Shown piece by piece: positions 1 to 7,563 of a stretch of DNA of 27,340 nucleotides; position 1 is the stretch's first letter, and each line of letters begins with the position of its first letter. Both the position numbers and the translations under genes were made by a program. The notes beneath the pieces were generated by a model. The model made no database searches. It saw nothing but the letters and a program-made list of their open reading frames with translations, and was not told the origin of the DNA. The DNA comes from JAGVVZ01 sp964373165 (GTDB lineage: Archaea; Aenigmatarchaeota; Aenigmatarchaeia; CG10238-14), in NCBI GenBank assembly GCA_964373165.1, contig CAYJTF010000006.1, positions 1 through 27,340 of the forward strand, read 5' to 3'.

Positions 1-241
1 ATATAATTATACGCACAGATTTTTCAGTAAATTCAAATGTTGGAAGTTGAATGCGATTCTGAACAGTTGTTGTGGTTTGAGCGGGAATTGTGAATGTGGT
101 CGTGGTTCTTATTGAAGTTGTTGTAGCTGGTATGACTGTCGTAGTCACTACTTTCGGTAATCCTGTAATTACGAATGTAGAAAATCTGGAATTTTCGTTG
201 CAAACATATGGTTGTAATTGTCTTTGGAGATCATTGTGGTC
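1..241 (-). pseudogene. Thr-rich secreted-protein fragment, partial
   Basis: An open minus-strand frame runs from just after a TAA at 242-244 to the left window edge. It reads as a Thr/Pro-rich linker (for example VVTTTVIPATTTS and FTIPAQTTTTVQ) followed by LPTFEFTEKSVRIII. Such linkers join a lipobox or membrane anchor to an extracellular domain in archaeal envelope proteins; the cupredoxin lipoprotein at 11981 has one. No ATG, signal peptide or lipobox is in this frame, so the gene has either lost its N-terminus or carries an upstream frameshift. The opposite-strand frame at 90-320 is rich in Val because it is antisense to the Thr codons. Function cannot be told. Confidence 0.35.
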
Positions 242-273
242 TTATATGATATCCATGTGTCTTTTTCGTAATC

Positions 274-432
274 TCAGCCTCTTTGTTGTTCTGATTTATA
301 CTTTCTTAACCACTCTATAAAGGCCTCTCTACTTATCTGTGAAAGTGTTCTATATTTTGGATTTTTTTTTGTTATTTTTATTAATTCTTCATGCAATTCT
401 GGATCAATTACTATTCTAGTTTGTTGGGTCAT
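274..432 (-). CDS. Ribbon-helix-helix (CopG/Arc-type) regulator, 52 aa
   Basis: This short frame starts at ATG 432 and encodes MTQQTRIVIDPELHEELIKI, then a helix-turn-helix-like stretch (LSQISREAFIEWLRKY) and ends SEQQRG. A short N-terminal beta strand followed by two amphipathic helices is the ribbon-helix-helix fold, which binds DNA as a dimer and often acts as an autorepressor. The start is supported by a TATA-like box (TATTTAAT on the minus strand, near 456-462) about 25 bp ahead, giving a near-leaderless transcript. It is divergent from the AbrB-LAGLIDADG gene at 515, and the shared 82-bp region carries a repeated GAAAAGTAAC element. Fold assignment is from sequence pattern only; the regulated target is inferred. 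Confidence 0.65.
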   Translation of the reverse strand: MTQQTRIVIDPELHEELIKITKKNPKYRTLSQISREAFIEWLRKYKSEQQRG

Positions 433-443
433 ATTCAAATTAT

Positions 444-501
444 GAAAAGTAACGATTAAATACTTATAATTATATTATATAATTAGTTACGAAAAGTAAC
501 T
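444..501. promoter_or_regulatory. Divergent promoter with repeated GAAAAGTAAC operator-like sites
   Basis: GAAAAGTAAC occurs exactly at 444-453 and again at 491-500. The second copy sits in a perfect inverted repeat, AGTTAC-GAAAA-GTAACT (485-501). Between the two copies lie AT-rich TATA-like stretches for both directions (TTAAATA near 456-462 for the minus gene, TTATATTATATAA near 469-482 for the plus gene). Each copy thus falls between a TATA box and a start codon, the position expected for a repressor site. Candidate binders are the RHH protein at 274-432 or the AbrB domain of the protein at 515; this is inference. Confidence 0.5.
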
Positions 502-514
502 TAAGTGAGATGAA

Positions 515-1858
515 ATGAAAAGTAAATGGTTCGAGAAAAAATTAGTAAATGGAATGATATATATACCGAAAAATATAATCGATAAATTAAAACTAAAAGG
601 AAATGATAAGATTGCAGTCACAGTTATTCAAAATAATATTAAAATCACCTTTCCAGCCAGAATATCGCAGTATTTTCTTGAATATTGTAGTTTTCGCATA
701 TTTAAATTATATGAAAAATTTTTAAAAAATAACGAAATTTCTAGAATAAGGGTTGAAAAATTATATACACTTCAAAATAAACCAAACACCTATGATGACA
801 TTGATTTACGACGGTTTAATAAATATTTGAACAAGTCCTCAATATCAAATTGGAATGATCCAAATAAAGTGGTTTTATGGCACGAGCAAGTAGGTAAAAA
901 AGGTCGTCCACTAGAACCTATAGTTATTAATAGAAAAATTGTTATGACCGATGAATTAGCAAAATATTTGGGCCTATATTTTGCTGAAGGAAATAACACA
1001 GAACATTATAGGATTTATGCATCAACTAAAGAATTATCTCAACTAGTAATTAAAAATTACGAAAGTATTATTAAAGATCCGCGATTGACTTTAATAGTTA
1101 ATCTTACTAGGTCTGCAAATGATTTGAGATCGGATGATGAAATTGAAAATTCTTTAATAAACTATTGGAAAGATCTTATATACCCATACAAAATAAAAAA
1201 TATTGAATTCATTAAACCAAAAAGTGAATTCAGCGGTCCTGAAGAAAGGTTAGAATTTGGAACATTGATGATAAGTGATACAAGAATATTTGTCAGATAT
1301 TTACATCAGTGGCTTATTAAGGAAATTTTAGTAAAACGAAATATCAGAAATCTAAGAAAATTTTTTGAGGGAGCAGCATGCGGAGATATATCAGTTGGTA
1401 TTGACTCGAGAAGTAATGGGTTCTCTTATTTTGAAATAGCAACAAACAAACTAGAATCAAAGATTTGGGAGAAAATATGCAAATTTTTAAAATTAAAATA
1501 TAGGATTTATTATAGATCTGGTAAATCAGCAGTTATTCAGATACGTGGCTATGTTGATTGCATAAAATTCTTGAAAAGTGGTATTTATAATGAGTATCCA
1601 AAAAGACGAAGTAAATTAATATATGGTATTAAAAATAGGATAGAGACTTATCTTTTGCAAACTCTATGGAATAGCCATAACCATAGTATCAAAATTAATG
1701 GGTGTTTTGGCGTAAAAATTGGCGCACTTTTAGCCCATAAAGGAGGAGATTTGACAAAAAATAAACTTATAAAGATTAATAATAAAATGGTTTTATTAAC
1801 TGAAGTAGGTAAGAAGTTTACAAAAGAATTAATTATAATGAGATGTGGGGGTGAATAA
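515..1858 (+). CDS. AbrB-type domain fused to LAGLIDADG endonuclease-like protein
   Basis: 447 residues. Residues 1-50 resemble a SpoVT/AbrB swapped-hairpin DNA-binding domain (GMIYIPKNIIDKLKLKGNDK, then IKITFP). The middle holds two LAGLIDADG-like motifs: LAKYLGLYFAEGN near residue 150 and LRKFFEGAACGDIS near residue 285. Both keep the acidic residue expected at the catalytic position (Glu in AEG, Asp in CGD), though the second motif has Cys where the first Asp usually lies. A C-terminal segment (GVKIGALLAHKGGDLTKNKL) may be another DNA-binding module. The gene is freestanding, not inside an intron or intein, and its last codons (GGG GGT GAA TAA) supply the Shine-Dalgarno-like sequence of the ribosomal gene that starts at the next base. 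Its role may be as homing endonuclease or as regulator; I cannot decide. Confidence 0.7.
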   Translation: MKSKWFEKKLVNGMIYIPKNIIDKLKLKGNDKIAVTVIQNNIKITFPARISQYFLEYCSFRIFKLYEKFLKNNEISRIRVEKLYTLQNKPNTYDDIDLRRFNKYLNKSSISNWNDPNKVVLWHEQVGKKGRPLEPIVINRKIVMTDELAKYLGLYFAEGNNTEHYRIYASTKELSQLVIKNYESIIKDPRLTLIVNLTRSANDLRSDDEIENSLINYWKDLIYPYKIKNIEFIKPKSEFSGPEERLEFGTLMISDTRIFVRYLHQWLIKEILVKRNIRNLRKFFEGAACGDISVGIDSRSNGFSYFEIATNKLESKIWEKICKFLKLKYRIYYRSGKSAVIQIRGYVDCIKFLKSGIYNEYPKRRSKLIYGIKNRIETYLLQTLWNSHNHSIKINGCFGVKIGALLAHKGGDLTKNKLIKINNKMVLLTEVGKKFTKELIIMRCGGE

Positions 1859-2365
1859 ATGAGTTCATTAGACATTGGACGTGTATGTATAAAAACAGCT
1901 GGAAGGGAAGCTGGTAAGTATTGTGCTGTTATAAAAAAGGAAGACGATAATTTTTTCATTGTCACCGGCCCCAAAGCATTAACTGGTGTTAAGAGGAGAA
2001 GATGTAATGTTGAGCATCTAGAACCAACCCAATATTTGCTAAAAATTAAAGAAGATGCGCCAGAAAAGGATGTAATGGACGCTTTCGAAAAGGCAGGTGT
2101 TTTAGCTAAATTGACGCTAAAAAAACCTAGTCCTGAAGTATTGAAAGAAAGTGAAAAGGTAATTGAAAAGAAAGCTGTAGAGAAAAAGACGGAAGAGAAA
2201 AAAGAAGTTAAGGAAGAAAAGACTGTAGAGAAACCAAAGGAAGAAAAAACAGAAAAACCTGTTGCTCCTAAAAAAGTAGAAGAGCCAAAACCAAAAAGAG
2301 GAGTAAGAGGAAAGGAAGAAAAAATGTCTGAGAAAGTAACGAAAGCTAAAAAGACAAAAAAATAG
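1859..2365 (+). CDS. rpl14e: Large-subunit ribosomal protein L14e
   Basis: Residues 1-80 match archaeal L14e: a KOW-like beta domain starting LDIGRVCIKTAGREAGKYCA, the segment FIVTGPKALTGVKRRRCN, and NVEHLEPT. It is an archaeal/eukaryotic component of the 50S subunit. Archaeal L14e is normally about 75-100 residues; here about 85 further residues form a Lys/Glu-rich tail (KKAVEKKTEEKKEVKEEKT and similar), probably disordered or helical. The ATG directly follows the stop codon of the preceding gene, with GGGGGTGA 4 bases ahead. Cbf5 follows after 11 bp, a pairing well known in archaea. Confidence 0.9.
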   Translation: MSSLDIGRVCIKTAGREAGKYCAVIKKEDDNFFIVTGPKALTGVKRRRCNVEHLEPTQYLLKIKEDAPEKDVMDAFEKAGVLAKLTLKKPSPEVLKESEKVIEKKAVEKKTEEKKEVKEEKTVEKPKEEKTEKPVAPKKVEEPKPKRGVRGKEEKMSEKVTKAKKTKK

Positions 2366-2376
2366 AATAATAATAA

Positions 2377-3177
2377 ATGGTTAGCTTTAGACATGTAGTA
2401 GTTGTCAATAAAGACAAAGGACTGATATCAAGAGAAGTAGATGTAGCTATAAAAGAAATATACGGATGCAAGAAAGCTGGACATGCTGGGACGCTTGATC
2501 CAAATACGACTGGCCTTCTTGTCATATGTTTAGACGAAGCAACTAAGCTGATGCCTCTTTTGATGGGATCAGACAAAGAGTATGAAGGAATAATATACTT
2601 GCACAAAGACATCAGTCTAAGCGAGTTAAAAAGACAGATTAAAAAACATTTTATTGGCGAAATAACACAAGTTCCACCTGTCAAATCCAGAGTTTCCAGA
2701 AAGGAAAGAAAAAGAATGATATATTCTTTTGACGTCTTAAAAAAAGATGGTAGGAACGTATTTTTTAGAACAAAAGTCCAGGCAGGAACATATATAAGAA
2801 AGCTAGCATACGATCTTGGACAAAAAATAAAAACCGGGGCTCATCTGAAAGAATTGAACAGAACTCGCGTTGCTGACATTGATATAAATCAAAGCCATTC
2901 TCTGAAAGAGATAAAAGAAAGACCATACGAGTCTTTAATAGATATTGAAAATGTATTCGATTTCGCGAAAAAAATAGAAATAAAAAATTCTTCAATTAAA
3001 AAAGTAATTCACGGGTTGCCGATATTTTCTGAAGATATAATTAGCTCTGATAATGCTGAAAAAAATGAATATGTGTGTATAAAAAATTCTGGCAAAATCT
3101 TAGCATTAGGAAAAATTATAAAAGACGGTAAGGAGAAGAAAATAAAAGTGGATAGGGTATTAACGCCTAACCGCTAG
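2377..3177 (+). CDS. cbf5: Cbf5/TruB-family RNA pseudouridine synthase
   Basis: 266 residues. The catalytic motif GHAGTLDPNTTG (Asp41) is intact, followed by TKLMPLLMGSDKEYEGIIYL, the QVPPVKSRVSR segment, and VQAGTYIRKLAYDLG with the Tyr-Ile-Arg-Lys of this family. The C-terminal about 75 residues form a PUA-like domain (VIHGLPIFSEDI ... VCIKNSGKILALGKI). Archaeal Cbf5 is the catalytic subunit of H/ACA guide RNPs and can act alone at tRNA position 55. It is shorter than the usual roughly 330 residues, mainly at the N-terminus. It follows rpl14e; the cytidylate kinase gene often found in this cluster is absent. Confidence 0.9.
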   Translation: MVSFRHVVVVNKDKGLISREVDVAIKEIYGCKKAGHAGTLDPNTTGLLVICLDEATKLMPLLMGSDKEYEGIIYLHKDISLSELKRQIKKHFIGEITQVPPVKSRVSRKERKRMIYSFDVLKKDGRNVFFRTKVQAGTYIRKLAYDLGQKIKTGAHLKELNRTRVADIDINQSHSLKEIKERPYESLIDIENVFDFAKKIEIKNSSIKKVIHGLPIFSEDIISSDNAEKNEYVCIKNSGKILALGKIIKDGKEKKIKVDRVLTPNR

Positions 3178-3463
3178 TTACGGCTTTTATTGCTACATAA
3201 ATGAAAAAACCTGCAATAGCAGTTAAAATGTACCCAAATCCGCCTGTAACTGCAAATTTAAATCCAAGATAAAAAAATAATGGGAACAAAATCATAGCTT
3301 TTATTGGAAACGTGTCTGTGGCCATTTTTACCATAATATAAAGTAAAAATGCGAATATTCCAAAAATGAGATATATGATACTTTTTGCAGCGAACATATA
3401 ACCAAAAAAGAAAAATAGAGGTATGAGTGCAAGTGCTTTGATAACGCTAAATATTACCATCAC
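3167..3463 (-). CDS. Small membrane protein with internal duplication
   Basis: 98 residues, nearly all hydrophobic, with about four membrane spans. The two halves align over their whole length: residues about 8-50 (IKALALIPLFFFFGYMFA ... LLYIMVKMAT) and about 54-97 (IKAMILFPLFFYLGFKFA ... FIYVAIKAVT), so it arose by tandem duplication of a two-span hairpin. ATG 3463 follows the ribosome-binding-like TGATGTG, and an AT-rich TATA-like region lies near 3485-3500. Its 3' end overlaps the end of cbf5 by 11 bp on the opposite strand. I do not recognise the family and assign no function. Confidence 0.6.
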   Translation of the reverse strand: MMVIFSVIKALALIPLFFFFGYMFAAKSIIYLIFGIFAFLLYIMVKMATDTFPIKAMILFPLFFYLGFKFAVTGGFGYILTAIAGFFIYVAIKAVTSG

Positions 3464-3541
3464 ATCAACTTTTTGTTATTATATTAAGCTATATTATATA
3501 TCAAAAAATAAAAATATCTTTTTAATTCATGGGACCGTATT

Positions 3542-4399
3542 ATGAAAAAATTCAATGTTACAAATGTACAAGAATCTCGTCCAAGAGAAAGTCTAATTAT
3601 AAAACTTGGCGGATCAGTGATTACAAAAAAATATACTGAAAATTTTCCATTTCAATATAAAGAAATAAAACAAAGTCAGTCAAAATTTATTAGAAAATCT
3701 GTGATAAAAAGATTGATTTATGAAATTTATCAGAGTTATAAAAAAAAGCACTTTGATTTCATCTTAATAAACGGGGCTGGCCCTTTTGGACACCGTTTAG
3801 TTCACGAATACCTACAAAATAAAAAAATTGGGATTTCAACAATACACAAATCTGTAAATTTGCTAAATTCAGTGATAGGAAAAGAAATGGAAAAATATTT
3901 TTCTGTAACAACAGTTAGTCCAATGGAAAGTTGTTATTATAAAAATGGAAAGTTCAATATGTCGAATATGGAAAAAACAGTTAGGAAAAATTTAAAGGAA
4001 AATAAAGTGGTTTCGACATATGGAGACATAATACCAGCAAAGAATGGTAGGTTGGGCGAATTTGAAGTTATTTCCGGAGACGACATAGCTGTTAGTCTAG
4101 CCCGAAAACTCATGATAAACAAGATAATAATGGTCTCTGATGTAGACGGCATATTTACTAAAAATCCTCAAATACATAAAGATGCCAAATTGATAAAAAA
4201 TTATAATCTGAACTCGAATGATGCGTATTTTACTTTAACTAAAACTGACGTGAGTGGCGGAATGGAAACAAAAGTGAAAAAGTTATTGGTCGCCGCAAAA
4301 AACGGAATAGAATCAAATATAGTCAATGGTTTGAAAGCTAAAAATTTATATAATGTATTATTGGGAAAATGTTTAGGTACAAAAATTAATAATGTATAA
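3542..4399 (+). CDS. ipk: Isopentenyl phosphate kinase
   Basis: 285 residues of the amino-acid-kinase superfamily. KLGGSVITKK (21-30) binds phosphate, and NGAGPFGH (77-84) carries the His that distinguishes isopentenyl phosphate kinases and contacts the substrate phosphate. GDIIPAKNGRLGEFEVISGDDIAV and MVSDVDGIFTKNP form the ATP site; TKTDVSGGMETKV is the conserved region near the C-terminus. The enzyme phosphorylates isopentenyl phosphate to isopentenyl diphosphate in the archaeal modified mevalonate route to ether lipids. The N-terminus has about 18 residues before the first strand. It has its own promoter region (TATA-like stretch near 3510-3525). Confidence 0.9.
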   Translation: MKKFNVTNVQESRPRESLIIKLGGSVITKKYTENFPFQYKEIKQSQSKFIRKSVIKRLIYEIYQSYKKKHFDFILINGAGPFGHRLVHEYLQNKKIGISTIHKSVNLLNSVIGKEMEKYFSVTTVSPMESCYYKNGKFNMSNMEKTVRKNLKENKVVSTYGDIIPAKNGRLGEFEVISGDDIAVSLARKLMINKIIMVSDVDGIFTKNPQIHKDAKLIKNYNLNSNDAYFTLTKTDVSGGMETKVKKLLVAAKNGIESNIVNGLKAKNLYNVLLGKCLGTKINNV

Positions 4400-4411
4400 A
4401 ATCTCAATATA

Positions 4412-5110
4412 TTATCTATCTAAATAAAGCCTATTATCTTTTATATATTGCGCTATAGTCTGTGGCACTAAATTTTCTATGCTTTCTCCTTTTTTTATCA
4501 TTTCTCTTATTCTAGAACTAGAAATGCCTAAATCTTCTAATACACATAACTCGGGATAGAATCCTATATCAACTAATTCTCTCGTATCGGGTGTATCATA
4601 ACCAATTCTCTCGTTCACTAATAATTTTAAACCGTCCCAAGATCCTGTTTTTCTAGTTAACTGTTGAAATCTAGTAGTAACCAGACTACTAGTACCTATT
4701 ACAAATACCATTCTATTTGAATATCCATACTGAGCCAATTCAAAAAGTCTATCAAAAAGTTCTTCAGGTGTTTGATTATGTTCACTAGGCATAAGTGCGT
4801 ATAATTTACCTGCAGTTACTTCTCCTATTATATGCCTTAAAGCTAATTGAACCATTTCCAATCTATGTTCGTACAATTCAGGATTTTTTGCCTTGTATTC
4901 AGCTCCTTGTCTTGGCGGATAATAATTGTGTAGTGGAAACATTACTGTATCTGCATATTCAGATAAGACATTTTTTGCCATTTTTACATGACCATTATGG
5001 GGTGGGTCAGCAGTAACGAAATTAAACGAAACTGTGCCTAGATATTGAGGTAAAGGATCTACTGCCTCACCTATTTCATAACCATTTTGAGTATTAACTA
5101 AACCAAACAT
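4412..5110 (-). CDS. NadD-like nucleotidylyltransferase
   Basis: 232 residues. PPHNGH (36-41) is the HxGH nucleotide-binding motif and ISSSRIREMIKKG (from about 196) is the ISSxxxR motif of the nucleotidylyltransferase superfamily. VFVIGTSSLVTTRFQQL and WDGLKLLVNER between them follow the nicotinate-mononucleotide adenylyltransferase pattern (NMN/NaMN plus ATP to NAD/NaAD). It is longer than the archaeal NadM type (about 170 residues) and closer to bacterial NadD in layout, with about 23 extra N-terminal residues. A TTTAAATA box about 30 bp upstream of the ATG suggests an independent leaderless transcript. Substrate is not certain. Confidence 0.75.
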   Translation of the reverse strand: MFGLVNTQNGYEIGEAVDPLPQYLGTVSFNFVTADPPHNGHVKMAKNVLSEYADTVMFPLHNYYPPRQGAEYKAKNPELYEHRLEMVQLALRHIIGEVTAGKLYALMPSEHNQTPEELFDRLFELAQYGYSNRMVFVIGTSSLVTTRFQQLTRKTGSWDGLKLLVNERIGYDTPDTRELVDIGFYPELCVLEDLGISSSRIREMIKKGESIENLVPQTIAQYIKDNRLYLDR

Positions 5111-5135
5111 TAATATAAAAATGAAAATAAGGTAT

Positions 5136-5579
5136 TTAAATCATATTCTTTCTTATTTTTGATGTCATGTTTTTAATTTCTTTTATAGGAATCGTCTTTT
5201 CTCCTTTTGATTTTTCTTTTTGAGTCAATTTAATAAAAAAATTTCTGGGATCTTTCCCGAAGTCTCCCTCTTTTCTAGGAAAAATATGAAAATGTATGTG
5301 TTTAACCATTTGACCTGCAGTTTCACCGACATTCATCACCCAATTAAAATCATTTAGTTTGAATGTTTTTAGGATTGCATCAGTAGATTTCACCAACACT
5401 TGAGACAGTTCTCTAAATTCTTCTGGACTCAAATCTAATGGTGTTTCTATGTGTTTTTTTGGTATTACGAGACAATGTCCTTCCACTAGCGGAAAATTAT
5501 TATAAACAACTAAAAATTTTTTAGATTCTAAAAATGTTCTGTAATTTAGATTATTTTCATCGCAAAACGGACATGTCAT
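5136..5579 (-). CDS. HIT-family nucleotide hydrolase/transferase
   Basis: 147 residues. The histidine triad HIHFHIF (His94, His96, His98) is intact; the middle of the catalytic centre forms a nucleotidyl-His intermediate in HIT enzymes, which cleave dinucleoside polyphosphates or AMP conjugates. The N-terminal CPFC (3-6) with a downstream His is the zinc site seen in many HIT proteins, and VVYNNFPLVEGHCLVIPKKH is the usual first half. It is divergent from the Trm112-like gene at 5625, with 45 bp between the two starts. Confidence 0.88.
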   Translation of the reverse strand: MTCPFCDENNLNYRTFLESKKFLVVYNNFPLVEGHCLVIPKKHIETPLDLSPEEFRELSQVLVKSTDAILKTFKLNDFNWVMNVGETAGQMVKHIHFHIFPRKEGDFGKDPRNFFIKLTQKEKSKGEKTIPIKEIKNMTSKIRKNMI

Positions 5580-5624
5580 ATAAATCTTTTAATATTTATA
5601 ACATAAAACTTTTAAATTGATGAT

Positions 5625-5831
5625 ATGTCTGTGAAGAAAGAACTATTGGAAATATTGGCTTGTCCTAAATGTAAAAGCGATATACAAGAGAAAAACATGT
5701 TTTTAGTTTGCAAGAAATGTAAATTGGCATATCCTGTTTTAGATAATGACGTTCCTGACATGCTGATTGAAGACGCATGGAAACTAGAAAAGGCTGAAAA
5801 GGCAAAATTCAAGCACAATCTAGAACTGTAA
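5625..5831 (+). CDS. Trm112-family zinc-ribbon protein
   Basis: 68 residues: LLEILACPKCKSDI with a first CxxC pair, VCKKCKLAYPVLDNDVPDML with a second CxxC pair and the conserved YPV-x-D-x(2-3)-P-x-ML signature. Trm112-like proteins are small activators of methyltransferases acting on tRNA, rRNA and release factors in eukaryotes and archaea; bacterial relatives (UPF0434) have the same pattern. ATG 5625 lies next to an AT-rich promoter. tRNA-Ser follows in the same direction 37 bp later. Confidence 0.85.
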   Translation: MSVKKELLEILACPKCKSDIQEKNMFLVCKKCKLAYPVLDNDVPDMLIEDAWKLEKAEKAKFKHNLEL

Positions 5832-5868
5832 ACGTTTTTAAGTTATTACACAATATTGTTTCTATTAA

Positions 5869-6035
5869 GCCAAGGTGGCAGAACTCGGTAATGCGCTGGA
5901 TAGTGATAAACTAGGCGAATCTTGAGTCGTCCGATGTGGAAGATGGCTTGACCCTGATTTAATGATGTCAAGGAGGTGGACCGAAGGATAACCAGTGCCC
6001 TCACGGGCTTTAGGGTTCAAATCCCTACCTTGGCG
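5869..6035 (+). tRNA. tRNA-Ser(TGA), probably with two introns
   Basis: Acceptor strands GCCAAGG (5869-5875) and CCTTGGC (6028-6034) pair perfectly; the unpaired base 73 is G, as in archaeal tRNA-Ser. The T arm is TAGGG-TTCAAAT-CCCTA, and a long variable arm GCCC-TCAC-GGGC marks a class II tRNA. The gene is 167 nt, about 83 nt too long. Removing 5900-5919 and 5927-5989 leaves an anticodon arm CTGGT-CTTGAGA-ACCAG, anticodon TGA. The larger intron lies at the canonical 37/38 site and can form a bulge-helix-bulge-like pairing (CTT with AAG, a GAG bulge, then TCG with CGA). The 20-nt intron at 30/31 holds a TAGT/ACTA hairpin. Exact splice points are my inference. Confidence 0.8.
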
Positions 6036-6060
6036 TAGGAAATCTAACAAAGATGAAATA

Positions 6061-6432
6061 ATGGATCCAACAACTAATATCCAAGAATTAAAAGATTTTA
6101 TTAAAAAATTCTGCGAAGAAAGGGATTGGGATAAATATCACAATGCCAAAGACTTGGCTATTGGAATCATAACTGAGTCATCAGAACTTCTGGAACATTT
6201 TAGGTTTAAATCTGAGAAAGAAATTGAAGAGTTTTTTAATGATAAAACAAAAAAAGAGCTTATATCAGAAGAGGTATCGGATGTTCTATATTTCTTGTTG
6301 AGATTTTGCCAAAAATATGATATTGACTTGTCAACTTCATTTAAGAAGAAGATGAAAATAAATGAAAAAAGATATCCTGTAGAAAAATCTAGGGGGCTGA
6401 ATAAAAAATATACTGAATACCAGAATAAGTAA
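6061..6432 (+). CDS. MazG-like nucleotide pyrophosphohydrolase
   Basis: 123 residues from ATG 6061; earlier in-frame starts lie inside the tRNA-Ser gene. ESSELLEHF (from Glu39) and EEVSDVLYFLLRF (Glu70, Glu71, Asp74) give the ExxE...ExxD metal-binding pattern of all-alpha NTP pyrophosphohydrolases of the MazG / dCTPase (RS21-C6) group, which hydrolyse non-canonical or dCTP-type nucleotides to the monophosphate. The C-terminal KINEKRYPVEKSRG is typical of the group. It is convergent with the dnaJ region, whose stop codon is 9 bp beyond its own. Confidence 0.85.
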   Translation: MDPTTNIQELKDFIKKFCEERDWDKYHNAKDLAIGIITESSELLEHFRFKSEKEIEEFFNDKTKKELISEEVSDVLYFLLRFCQKYDIDLSTSFKKKMKINEKRYPVEKSRGLNKKYTEYQNK

Positions 6433-6440
6433 ACTATTAC

Positions 6441-7550
6441 TCAAACAAATTCTTTGAACTTTTCAAAAAATCCCTTTTTCGTCTCCACTCTCTTTTCTGA
6501 AACAAACTCTTTTAACAAATCTTCTTGCTTTTTGGTCAGTTTATCTGGTATTTTGACAGTAACTTTTACTAGTTGGTCTCCTCTTTTATTAGAATTCAAA
6601 TAAGGCATGCCTTGACCTCTCAATCTGAATATTGTATGACTCTGCGTTCCTTTGGGAATTTGTGTTTTATCTTAACCGTTAATGTTGGTCACTTCAATTT
6701 CACCACCAAAAACCGCAGTGTTCAAATCTATTGTTGTCTTACAGAACAAATCGGATTCATGTCTGTCAAAAATTTCATGTCCTTTTACATTGATAACAAC
6801 GTACAAATCTCCGGATCTGCCTCCTCTTCCGCCGTGCTCGCCTTCGCCAGCAATTCTCAGATATTGACCGTCATCCACTCCTTTTGGTATTTTTACTTCT
6901 ATTTTTTTTGTTTTTCTGACCCTACCTTTACCATTGCATGAATCGCACGATTTCGTTATTATTTTTCCATTGCCATTACATTTATTACAAGGCATGACAT
7001 TCACAATTTGTATAAAGGCATTTCTTTGGACTCTTTTTATTTCACCTGAGCCGTCACATGCAGAACAAGTTTTGAGAAATCCTGGTTTGGCACCTGTGCC
7101 ATCACAGCTAGAGCATTCAGCAAAATGAGGAATCTCTATTTTAGTTGTCTTCCCTGAGAATGCTTCTTCAAGCGAAATCTCCATATCATATCTTAAATCA
7201 GCGCCTTCCCTTGCCCTGTGGTTTCTGTCATTAAATTCTGAGAATACATCAAATATATCGTCAAAACCAAAGTTTCTGAAGAGATCATTAAAACTAAAAT
7301 TTCTAAATCCCGCAAAATCTTCTTGCCTAAAAGCCGAATGGCCAAATTGATCATACTGTGTCTTTTTCTGTGGATCATTCAGAACTTGAAATGCCTCATT
7401 TATCTCTTTGAATTTCTCTTCAGCTTCCTTATTCCCAGGATTAACGTCAGGATGCCATTTTCTCGCCAATTGCTTGAATGCTTTTTTAATTTCATCCTGC
7501 GACGCGTTTCTACTTACGCCTAATATTTCATAATAATCTTTTTTCGTCAT
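6441..7550 (-). pseudogene. dnaJ: dnaJ (Hsp40) interrupted by in-frame TAA
   Basis: Read through the stop this would be a full-length type I DnaJ of about 369 residues: J domain with HPD (near 33-35), Gly/Phe-rich region, four CxxCxGxG zinc repeats (CSSCDGTG, CSACDGSG, CNKCNGNG, CDSCNGKG) and the C-terminal substrate domains. Translation stops after residue 292 (EIEVTNING) at TAA 6672-6674; the same frame then continues DKTQIPKGTQSHTIFRLRGQ to the normal end at 6441. One base change (Lys codon to TAA) explains it, so it is a nonsense mutation, a sequencing error, or a split/readthrough gene. The N-terminal piece retains all of the J and zinc domains. It is last in the grpE-dnaK-dnaJ operon, 13 bp after dnaK. 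Confidence 0.85.
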
Positions 7551-7563
7551 AACAATCCAGAAA

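Noticed and set aside
90..320. 76-codon plus-strand frame rich in Val
   Set aside because: It is antisense to Thr codons of the minus-strand secreted-protein fragment and covers the RHH gene; no family features.
1648..2394. 248-codon minus-strand frame over rpl14e
   Set aside because: Ser/Phe-rich composition is the antisense of the Lys/Glu-rich L14e tail.
5995..6060. Earlier start of the MazG-like gene
   Set aside because: The upstream part lies within the tRNA-Ser gene; ATG 6061 gives the full family domain.
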